DNA from: Rachycentron canadum
Lineage: Eukaryota > Chordata > Actinopteri > Carangiformes > Rachycentridae
NCBI GenBank assembly: GCA_038496675.1
Contig: CM076651.1
Coordinates: 22,854,700 to 22,918,699 of the forward strand
DNA: 64,000 nucleotides
Direction of reading: 5' to 3'
Part shown: piece by piece, positions 33,419-42,003 of the stretch
How positions within the stretch are numbered: the stretch's first letter is position 1
Layout: each line of letters begins with the position of its first letter
Notes under the pieces: generated by a model
Databases searched by the model: none
What the model saw: only the letters and a program-made list of their open reading frames with translations
What the model was told of the DNA's origin: nothing
Translations under genes and position numbers: made by a program

Positions 33419-36400
33419 GGNNNNNNNNNNNNNNNNNNNNNNNNNNNNNNNNNNNNNNNNNNNNNNNNNNNNNNNNNNNNNNNNNNNNNNNNNNNNNNNN
33501 NNNNNNNNNNNNNNNNNNNNNNNNNNNNNNNNNNNNNNNNNNNNNNNNNNNNNNNNNNNNNNNNNNNNNNNNNNNNNNNNNNNNNNNNNNNNNNNNNNNN
33601 NNNNNNNNNNNNNNNNNNNNNNNNNNNNNNNNNNNNNNNNNNNNNNNNNNNNNNNNNNNNNNNNNNNNNNNNNNNNNNNNNNNNNNNNNNNNNNNNNNNN
33701 NNNNNNNNNNNNNNNNNNNNNNNNNNNNNNNNNNNNNNNNNNNNNNNNNNNNNNNNNNNNNNNNNNNNNNNNNNNNNNNNNNNNNNNNNNNNNNNNNNNN
33801 NNNNNNNNNNGGGGGGGTCCCCATGTTGATCCACCCACAGGGGCCCAGTCGAGACCCCCTCCTGTAACCTTGCAACTATCCTCTTCTCAGATCTTCTAAA
33901 AAACTGCAGACAACAAGACTGTCATTGTCCCAGTGGCTGTTTGGCTCCACTGCTGCAGCTCAGAGAAAAACACATGAAAGAGAGTCAGAGCAACAATATG
34001 CCTCATTAAGCTTTCAGAAGCTGCTCTGCACTTAAGCTTGTAGATGTGAAACCAAACCACTAATCAGACAAAGTGTTTCACACTAAATCCTCTCATCTTT
34101 GTGCTTATGCTTGATTATGTTGACTTGCTTCATCACAGGGATCCAGAATTTATTGTGCTGCTTGTTGTTTTTTTCCCTTCTAGATGCCAAGGAGTTGTCC
34201 ATCACCACTATAAAGGTACTGTTTATTTGTGCTTCTCTCTAGACAAAAGGCTGAGGTAGCAGTGGCCTCGTACAGCTGTAAAACATAGTGTCTCTTGTCT
34301 TGACCAACACTTTGTATGAACCTTGCCTGTTCACAAGCTGCGCACACCTTGATCTGACTCCCAGTGGATAAACTTTTCAAATCTCAAAAATTTAGAATTG
34401 AAACAACACTGTTCACACACCTAGCAAACTCACCTACTCAACTAAACAGTACCATTTGTACAATATAAAAGGTGTGCTAACTTTACTAAAGTTAACAACA
34501 TAAGTTTGACATCCTATATACCCTGGACTGATGGAATGTTGGATTGTTGTTAGATCTCAACAGTACAGTGTTTTCATAACTCAGAGAAATGATGGATTGA
34601 GGTGTACACTCCAGACTCCATTCAGAAGAGAGGCTCTTCTGATGGTGGCCACAGATGGGCTGGGCTTGGGGCATGGCTGAGAATTTTGAGACAAAGTTAC
34701 AGAAGTCATGAGAGCTCATTTTAAGGCTTTCTGTATAGTCAAAAATGACATGACATCTCACTTTATACAATACAGGACCTTAAAGGATATTTATTTATGA
34801 GTAAAACACAGAATTACTTGAATATATACAGTGTAATTAGTTGCAGTCTAAACTGCTGTTTCAGTTTAATTCTTCTGCATTAATCCCTCACTCTTCCCAT
34901 GAAAGACACGGTTGCTTGATCTGTTTTTACAGCAAGACCCGTACACCATGAGCAAAGGCTCTGAGCTGGAGGGCTACTGCATCGATCTGATGTCTGAGCT
35001 GTCCAAGAAGCTGGGCCTCACCTACAAATTGCACCTGGTCAAGGACAATCGCTACGGAGCTATGGACTCCAGTGGCAACTGGAACGGGATGATTGGTGAG
35101 ATCATCAGAGGGGTAAGTGAGAGACCATACGACACTTAGCTGCTTACCTACAGGATGTTACTGTAAAGAATGTGATGAATTATAATGGAGCTATCCACCA
35201 GTGACAGGTGCCATGGTGACCACATAATCAATGTTATTCACTTCACCTGTCAGTGGTCATAATGTTATGGCTTATAGTATAGATAACATAATGTTAGGAG
35301 GAGAGGACACTCCCTCCTAACATTATATCCATCCATCCATCCATCCATCCATCCATCCATCCATCCATCCATCCATCCATCCATCCATCCATCCATCCAT
35401 CCATCCATCCATCCACCAAGTTCACTGCAAATCAGTTGAGCACTTTTTTTGCAACCCAGCTAACAGACAGACAGGAACACATGACCTCAGTGACAGAAAT
35501 AATAATGAGTTGAGTTTTAATCATTAGATTATTCTTTGATAAAACACTGTATGTTATTTGTTTATTAATTGAACACTTTATTTCTCAGTTTAATTTGTGT
35601 TTATTTTTGTGTATTAAAGGCGTTTCCCTCATCTCCAGATAAAATTTTCTTCAATTGTGTAAATGCTTTTTCAAAAACATTTTTGACCCTGACTTGAGTT
35701 GAACTGCCTTGATACAAGGAAAAAAAGTTTTTCAGTCATAAAAGTTCTTGTTAAAAATCATTACACACAGTATCGACAATAATATGTGTCTATTCTGTCC
35801 ATCAGGAGGCTGACCTGGCTGTGGCCCCACTGACCCTCACTGCAGTCAGAGAGCAGTTTGTGGACATGACCACCCCCTTCATGCAAACAGGGATTGGCTT
35901 CATCCTGCGCAAAGACTTGGCCTCTGAAGAGAGCACTTTCAGTCTGCTGTCACCCTTCTCTACCGACATGTGGGTTGGCATCCTCATCGCATTCCTGCTA
36001 ACAGGTCTCTGCATCTTCCTGGTGGGCAGGTAGGTGCAGGCTTCAAAACAACCCCACAAAAAGTTGACTCGAGGTATGTAGCGATTATAAGAGTCTGATC
36101 AGGTGTTTACACTTAAAGTACCCCTTCCCAGAATCTGATTGGCCAAAACTGGTGCCCCCTCCCACTTTTGTCATAAGGTTATAGATACAGTAGCTGGGCC
36201 CAGGATTGATCCTCTTCCAGTTCACATCCTATTTCCACAGATGGAAAATGATAGAAAATGCCTATATAATAAAGTTAATATTTTAAACTTGCGTCTCTGT
36301 AGAGGGCAAATTTTCCATACACTATCTGGGTACAAATCCATGTTTACACATCCTGATGTTAATTACAAAAAGTGAAACATTTTGATTCTCATCAAAATCG

Positions 36401-37000
36401 GCAGATATTTCCTGTCCTCCACTGACATGAGACACATACATATGACATATCTTGCTGCAGTGGCATTTTATTTATTTATTTTTCTGCAGGATCAGTCCCA
36501 CTGAATGGGCCGAGCCAGATGCAGACAAGCACTGCTTCACGTTGCTGCACAGCTTCTGGTACATCACAGGAGCTCTTACCTTGCAAGGTGAGCCAGTAGT
36601 CAGCTGATTAAAGCCACAGTCACAGAGACACACTGTTGCTGCCTGCCTTTCTCTATACTGCGTGGCACTTCAGCCTTATTATTGGATGGAGCCTCGACTT
36701 TATAATCAAAGAAGACACGGACATCTACCTTTACACTTATATGGGACCTTTGAGGTTTTTTCAAATTGAACTGTTCAGAATCAGAGCAGTATCATCATCA
36801 TCATCACCATCAGTAATCATCATCAGTACATTCTGTCTTTAATCACATACATTGTAAGTAGTAATATATGACATATTTGTCCCTATATAAGTGATTTTTC
36901 CAAATATGTTATACATGACTATAAAAGGTAAGCATTATTTTATTATCACATGTATACATCCTTTGTATATATTATAAATTCTAACAAATATAGTGAAGTT

Positions 37001-37040
<40 letters not shown>

Positions 37041-39171
37041 ACATGGTGTAACAGATTGCAACCATATATGTTAATGACATATTTAATTTTATATGCAATA
37101 AAAATATATACTTATATACTGTAGCATGTTGGGGTCAGTGGGTGAAATTAGGGTTAGGGTTAGTGGGTGGAGCCCTTGCTAGCATGCTCTGAGGAAATGT
37201 GAATATGGACATAACACAGAACGTGTGTCCTAAATGTTATCTAAATGTTATCTGCACATGGTCACTAGTTTGATAAGACTATATATGCATTTGTAAATTT
37301 TTTCTATGTACATTGTTTTACTGAACTTGCATATAACATTAACTATATTATATATTATATTATTAATATATATGGTTGCAACCTGTCACACCATGTAAAT
37401 CAGTATATATATTTATATATATGTGCACATACAGAAATATGCATGGGTTGTTTTTGATTAAGCATGTATTATATCTACATCATGTCCTGCCAAACAGCAG
37501 CTGGCCACTTGACTGCAGTCTGTGTCCTCAGGTGCTGGTCCTCACCCTAAAGCCCTTTCTGGTCGTCTGGTCAGCGCCATCTGGTGGCTCTTCACTGTAA
37601 TGTTGCTGGCCTGCTACTTCGGTAACTTCAACGCCATGCTGCACTCCAACAACAAACATATCTCCATCAAGAGCTTTGAAGACCTCGCCAACCAGGATGT
37701 GATCGATTATGGCACAGTCGAGGCTGGATCCACGATGCATTTCTTTAAGGCACAGCCAGCGGTTCCTGACTCACTAGATGTTTAGAGTCTTTACAGCTGG
37801 TATGAGACAGACTGATAAACTGTTGGTTTTTCATTCTTCTTTGTCACAGAACTCCAACAACCAGGTGTACCGGCGTATCTACCAACACATGGAGCGAAAG
37901 AAAAGCTACGTGTCCAGCATCGAGGAAGGTGTTCGCCGCACCCAGGAGGGAAACTTTGCCTTCATCGGTGAGGCAGTGTCTTTGGACCTGGCTGTGGCTC
38001 GCTTCTGTAAACTGACCCGGTCACAGGAAGTCATTGCTATGAGAGCTTACTCCATCGCAGCACCTCTGGGTGGGTCCTCCAGCCCTGTCAAGATATTCTC
38101 CTTTGTCCTGAATTTCAATGAAATTGAAATTCAAGATGTGATGTACTTTGGATTACATATTGATGATGCAGTGTTTTGAATCTTGAGTTGAGTGTTGAAT
38201 CTTTCAAGTAACTCAAAGTCCAGAAGTGAAACAGTCCTGATGAAGTGATTCACAATTAATCTTGCTTATAGCCTTTAAGTCGTAGCTTCCACAGGTTGGT
38301 TAGGTTAAAACTGATGTTTCTGTGCATGTTTCTTTTTTCTTAGAATAAAAAAGAGGTATCTGGCACAACTTCACCTACAGAAGAACAAGCTGAACTAAAG
38401 CTCTTGTGTTCAAGTGAAGTCTTGTTGGAGTTTTTACCTCCAAGGAATTTTTTTACAGGGTTTCTGCCAACCAACCTACATTTCTGCTGTACTTGTATTT
38501 GTAAACATGTAATGCACACACACAACGTATGCCTGTTTCTATTCCAATTGTAAATACATTTCCGCTCATCCATCAAATAGACTGGAACGCTGAGTGTGAA
38601 CCAAGCCTGATCGGGCAACATCGGCGCTGCACCGCACTCATGATCTTGAAGTTAAATGGGAGTAAATCTATGCAGGAGACTGTTGGGGCAGCAGGTTAAT
38701 ATTTGTGATTTTGGAGTTCAGCGGCCTCTTTGTTTTACCCCCAGGTTCCCCGTTGGTCAAAAACCTAACCGTGGCCATCCTCCAGCTCAGTGAGTCCGGT
38801 GAGCTGACATATCTGAGGGACAAGTGGTGGGCCAACAGCTGCATGGGGGTGGGTGGGGACCATACCTCTGAGGCCCTGCAGCCCAGCGACCTGAGGGGCC
38901 TCTTCCTCCTCCTTGGCCTGGGACTCGGTGTTGGGCTCTTGCTGGCCCTGCTGGAGCTCATGTCAAGGGCCCACAACCAAGCTAAAGACAGCAAGGTAGA
39001 GGGGAGTCTCTCATAGTGTGATCACATCATGCATTGAGGTTGTTCCTAATATTTTTTTCCCTTCTTCCACAGAAATCATGCTGCTCTGTGTTAACATCAG
39101 AGCTGAACTGGAGGTTTGGCAGCAGAGGGGAGGTTGCAGAGCAGGACTGCTCTGAGAAAAGCAAAGCCTAA
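31168..39171 (+). CDS. Kainate-binding-protein-like ionotropic glutamate receptor (no amino-terminal domain)
   Basis: Complete spliced CDS of 461 codons. Coding exons: 31168-31231, 34184-34215, 34933-35112, 35806-36029, 36490-36587, 37532-37749, 37850-38069, 38745-38995, 39073-39171 (TAA 39169-39171). All phases join. The protein has a signal peptide (1-21), S1 lobe, M1 (148-166), re-entrant M2 (about 187-200), M3 (217-236), S2 lobe and M4 (396-417). Length and the missing amino-terminal domain fit the 450-490-residue kainate-binding proteins of fish, frogs and birds, which bind glutamate and kainate in glial or neuronal membranes and are not known to form channels alone. Ligand residues are kept: Pro100, Thr102, Arg107, Ser266-Thr267, Glu313. 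Oddities are the M3 motif CYFGNFNAM (227-235) in place of SYTANLAAF, Leu198 at the Q/R site, and a GC donor at 37750. Confidence 0.92.
31930..32055 (+). repeat. Fragment of common fish repeat
   Basis: The wording 'cagtatcttgcccaaggaca', 'catgtggaatggtggaggtgg', 'gaatcaaac' and 'ctctacctcctggctgtggc' matches a widespread teleost interspersed repeat that I recognise. Fragment only. Confidence 0.5.
33382..33415. repeat. (GT)n microsatellite at gap edge
   Basis: About 17 GT units running into a G run and then the gap. Confidence 0.95.
33421..33810. other. Assembly gap (390 N)
   Basis: Unknown bases, flanked on both sides by G runs, within receptor intron 1. ORFs that run across it are artefacts. 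Confidence 0.99.
34184..34215 (+). CDS. Receptor exon: small linker exon before S1
   Basis: 32 nt, phase 1 to 0, encoding DAKELSITTIK, the first beta strand of the ligand-binding domain. Acceptor ccttctag, donor gtactg. In longer receptors about 400 residues of amino-terminal domain would precede it; here it follows the signal peptide directly. Confidence 0.82.
34500..34800 (+). repeat. Dispersed repeat B, copy 3 (+), decayed
   Basis: Shares 'gagacaaagttacagaagtc', 'ttaaggct' and 'tatacaatacaggacct' with 3870-4060. It is more diverged than the other copies and lies in receptor intron 2. Confidence 0.5.
34933..35112 (+). CDS. Receptor exon: S1 lobe
   Basis: 180 nt, phase 0 to 0. It encodes QDPYTMSKGSELEGYCIDLM and ends WNGMIGEIIRG, the classic iGluR S1 signature (EGYCIDL, YGA, NGMIGE). 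Confidence 0.95.
35185..35276. repeat. Fragment of an inverted-repeat DNA transposon
   Basis: 'ccaccagtgacaggtg' near the start and 'cacctgtcagtggtc' near the end are near-perfect reverse complements around 'atcaatgttattcact'. The phrase 'cagtggtcataatgttatgg' is common in fish non-autonomous elements. Confidence 0.5.
35288..35326. repeat. Perfect 14-bp hairpin, 11-nt loop
   Basis: ataatgttaggagg (35288-35301) pairs exactly with 35313-35326. It directly precedes the (ATCC)n tract. Confidence 0.9.
35327..35414. repeat. (ATCC)n microsatellite, about 22 units
   Basis: A nearly pure tetranucleotide run in the receptor intron between the two S1 exons. Confidence 0.97.
35806..36029 (+). CDS. Receptor exon: S1 end and M1
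   Basis: 224 nt, phase 0 to 2. ADLAVAPLTLTAVREQFVDM contains the glutamate-binding Pro, Thr and Arg. WVGILIAFLLTGLCIFLVG is M1. Confidence 0.96.
36490..36587 (+). CDS. Receptor exon: M1-M2 loop and pore helix
   Basis: 98 nt, phase 2 to 1, encoding ISPTEWAEPDADKHCFTLLH and then SFWYITGALTLQ. The Q/R-site position is Leu rather than Gln or Arg. Confidence 0.94.
36660..36765 (+). repeat. Dispersed repeat B, copy 4 (+), fragment
   Basis: 'gactttataatcaaagaaga', 'ggacatctacctttacac' and 'atatgggacctt' match 4005-4060. Confidence 0.55.
37003..37425. mobile_element. MITE-like AT-rich element with inverted termini
   Basis: 'tttacatggtgtaacagatt', then 'gcaaccatatatgttaat' near 37038-37075, is inverted as 'atatatggttgcaacctgtc', then 'acaccatgtaaat' near 37367-37400. 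Both arms abut TA-rich tracts, as expected after insertion into TA. No ORF. Confidence 0.6.
37532..37749 (+). CDS. Receptor exon: M3 and start of S2
   Basis: 218 nt, phase 1 to 0. It encodes PHPKALSGRLVSAIWWLFTV, then the altered gating motif CYFGNFNAM and S2 start GTVEAGSTMHFFK. It ends aag|gcacag: the only donor that keeps the family alignment begins with GC. A GT 12 nt further on would add four residues that other receptors lack. Confidence 0.88.
37850..38069 (+). CDS. Receptor exon: S2 lobe
   Basis: 220 nt, phase 0 to 1, encoding NSNNQVYRRIYQHMERKKSY, EEGVRRTQEGNFAFIGEA and AYSIAAPLG. Glu313 in FIGEA is the conserved residue that binds the ligand amino group. Confidence 0.94.
38745..38995 (+). 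CDS. Receptor exon: S2 end and M4
   Basis: 251 nt, phase 1 to 0, encoding SPLVKNLTVAILQLSESGEL, LRDKWWANSC and the M4 helix LRGLFLLLGLGLGVGLLLAL. NLT (352-354) is a possible N-glycosylation site. Donor gtagag. Confidence 0.94.
39073..39171 (+). CDS. Receptor last exon: cytoplasmic tail and stop
   Basis: Encodes KSCCSVLTSELNWRFGSRGE and 12 more residues, then TAA. The adjacent Cys pair just after M4 could be palmitoylated (inference). Acceptor cttccacag. Confidence 0.85.
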   Translation, partial: KSCCSVLTSELNWRFGSRGEVAEQDCSEKSKA

Positions 39172-39600
39172 AGGGAAAGTTTACACATTAGCTTTTGATA
39201 AACCTGAGAAGCTCTACCCTGTTTAACCCAACACACTAGCTTTCTTTGTTTCCATAGGGACAGCTGCATGTTGTGTGGCCGTCCAGTGTGTTTTGTACTC
39301 CTTCATAAGAACACAATATCAACTAGCAGCTACACAGATTAAGTCACATACCAAGGGACATAGAGCTTCCCACTGCAAATACTAATCACTATGATCAATC
39401 TAATTAGTTAGTTAAGTATTGTATGTTGCCAGGTATCAATGTCTCACTCCTGACTAATATGTATATATCTCTTCTAGAGCTTAGTCTTAGTTTCTGTTTT
39501 CTTCTATTTTCCAAATAAATCCCTAAATGTCACAAATGCACTAGCGAGTTATTTTTGGGGAAAAGTAGTGAACAAAGGCTCATATTTAAAGCTGCACTAA
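39172..39600 (+). other. Receptor 3' untranslated region
   Basis: Non-coding sequence with AATAAA at 39514-39519, the first good poly(A) signal after the stop, giving a 3' UTR of about 360 nt. Confidence 0.6.
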
Positions 39601-40690
39601 TCAATATTTCCACATTTACATTGATCAGATTTGCAATGTGAAAGGTTTTGTCCATAGATAACTAAGGAGAATTATCACCAACGCTACAGCTCATGTCTCC
39701 ACAGTTTCTTGGCCTCTTTTGCTTCTTGTTCTGATTTTGCAGACCAGATGACTATAGAGCCTGCGTTTACAGATAATGTTGTTGTGGACTCACATCACTT
39801 ATAGCTTCCATACACCCTGCCAGGGAAATCCTCACAGTGCTGACTGATAGCCAGGTTTACAACTGTCTCACTTCCCCTTCGTATTGCTCACATGTTCCCA
39901 AATCACAACCAGTGCTTGTGAAGTGAACCACAAAACAAATCCCTCAAAATAAAATTGCTGATTGATGATTTGATTCTTGAACCTAATCTTGACATGGTCA
40001 GATCTGGACTGGGTTTAAACCTCCGGTTTTCTTACCATTATATAAAGTTTCCCCACCTGATTTTACCTGTGTAGCAGTATTACTGTCTCTATCAGCTATG
40101 GAATGCTTGGTCCAGGACAACAGACTGTGACTGAATTCCACTCAATGGTTCTCTTTACTGTCAGTCTGAGGCACCATTACGTGATCCTCCTGGTCAAATA
40201 TAACTTTAATACAAGTGAAAGTATTCAAAAGTACATGTTGTATTGTTCCACATTATCAGAACCTAATGACTCTGAAACATCCTACCAACTGACTGACTCT
40301 AGAAGAAGAAGAAAGAAAGAAGTGGAATCTGGAGAATAAAAAGCTGTGGAATGTGATAAAGACAAAAAAAAAAAAAAAAATCCACATAAACACTTAACTG
40401 AATCAACAAAATGAAAGCATATGACTAAAAGCTCTGATTCAAAGTAACAAGGACTGTAACAATAATACATAAATAAATAAATAAATAGTGATGTACAGAT
40501 ACCCAGATAGCAAAATACATCTGGCCTATACAGGCCACAGGCTTGTATTTTTTCTGGTCCAGTATACATACTGGTCCCACAGCCCAGGTTTGGCCCTTAT
40601 GCAGCTTGTCAGATGCTACTACCACATTGGATACTAGCCAGAATCTACCTTGATGTGACGTATATGGGCCAGACTCAGGCCATGGAACCA
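39601..40690. other. Intergenic DNA
   Basis: No gene supported. Poly-A run (40364-40380) and (AAAT)n stretch near 40468-40487. Confidence 0.5.
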
Positions 40691-41890
40691 TTTATCTAAA
40701 TTAATGCTCTTTGTTACTGTCAATTTGGACAACTGATCTCAGACCTTGTTCCTCAGTCTGATGAGATTCTAATTATTAGTGACTTCAATATTCACCTGAA
40801 TGAGGCTTTGATCCTCTAAGAAAGGATTTTCTGGTGATTACCTTTGGTTTCACCCAGTTTTTACATGAGCTCAACGCAGTGGTAGCACTGACCTGATTTT
40901 GTCATGTGGGATGGTGATGTCATCAAATCTGAGGTGACACTCATCTGTCCTGGTAACACGATTGCTGATGCATTTAGCACTTGACACAAAGGTCCCTCAT
41001 GTTTAACTGCTCTTAGTCTTGGTGAGTGAATACTGGTGGTTCTGGCTTCTTTCACTACAGCATTGGGCCACATTGAAATTTGTGCCAGTATTCTCCAAGT
41101 CAAGTATTACATAGAATCCCAGACTTTCTCTGCTGACTATATTTCAGGAATCATGTTCTAAACTGGTATTAGCTTTGAAAAAAAACTGTCTTCTTGACTC
41201 ACCACCAACTGAACTCAGAAATTGCAGGTCAGTTTTGGGACCTCTAATCTTAAATATTGTCACTTGCATCTGATATTATCCTCACCAGCTTTGAAAATGC
41301 TGAAGTTGAACTATTACTTTACAAACCACACATCAATCCTTATTGACCAGCCTCTAAGCACCAGAAGCAGCTTTGTCACAGCAGCTTTCAGTTTATCTAT
41401 CTAAGATGTGCCCCTTCCACTGTCTTGGTGGTCCTGGCAACCTCAGAAGGTTGACACTGGAGGGTCATCATCTGATGCAGATGCAGCTCACCCAGGCCTT
41501 CTGGACTATAAATAGTATCCCATGTGCTCACTTGCTCTCTACTGTCCAACTGCTGACTGGTATCATCTATTGTGTTTGCACACACACACTAAACTGATTT
41601 CCACATTGCTTATTTGTCTTACCTTTTAGTTTGAATACATTGTTTGCCTTTAGTACAGAAAAATTTCATTTGGTTTTTCAATCTGCCACATGTTCCTTCA
41701 AATGGTCCAAAATTCTACAGCAGGAATTACTTCATTTTATTGGCTCCCTATGCACGTCAGGTCAAGGTACCTCTAATGATGTGCTAAATAATGAATGGCC
41801 TGTCACGCCTGTCTGATATTCCTAAACACTATATTCCAGTTAAAAAGAAGTAAGAAAGATGCAGAACATTTTAACCTAATTTTTATGTTC
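40690..41890 (+). mobile_element. Decayed LINE (L2-like non-LTR retrotransposon) fragment
   Basis: Translating around 40770 gives LIISDFNIHLNEAL, matching the endonuclease motif of L2-type LINEs (I.GDFN.H...). Near 40865-41010, in shifting frames, come pieces resembling the rest of the endonuclease domain. Near 41697-41830, LQMVQNS...FYWLPM and NGLSRLSDIPKHYIPVKK resemble the end of the reverse-transcriptase ORF. There are many stops and frameshifts and the centre is deleted. Inactive. Confidence 0.7.
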
Positions 41891-41966
41891 CTCATATATG
41901 TTAATAATCTATAATGTCATCCCGAATCTCTACTGCATATATTTCTTGCTGTGTTCTGTACACAGG

Positions 41967-42003
41967 CCATATACTGCATGACTGTTTGTCATGCAGTATA
42001 TGG
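41967..42003. repeat. Perfect 16-bp hairpin, 5-nt loop
   Basis: ccatatactgcatgac (41967-41982), loop tgttt, exact reverse complement at 41988-42003. It lies just after the LINE remnant. Confidence 0.93.

Larger units (their letters stand above)
31232..34183 (+). other. Receptor intron 1, with assembly gap
   Basis: About 3 kb. Contains a tRNA/SINE-like teleost repeat fragment at 31930-32055, a (GT)n tract, a 390-base gap at 33421-33810 and a GC-richer unique block at about 33120-33330. No exon was seen. Confidence 0.6.
36588..37531 (+). other. Receptor intron with AT-rich fold-back element
   Basis: Contains a repeat B fragment and a very AT-rich fold-back element (about 37003-37425). A (TTAGGG)-like triplet lies at 37147-37164. 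Confidence 0.6.

Noticed and set aside
33261..33899. ORFs spanning the first gap
   Set aside because: Most of their length is unknown bases, so the translation is meaningless.
37147..37164. Interstitial telomere repeat
   Set aside because: Only two to three TTAGGG-like units, too few to mean anything.
37762..37763. Use of the GT at 37762 as the donor in place of the GC at 37750
   Set aside because: It would insert four residues at a point where related receptors align without a gap; kept as an alternative to test.
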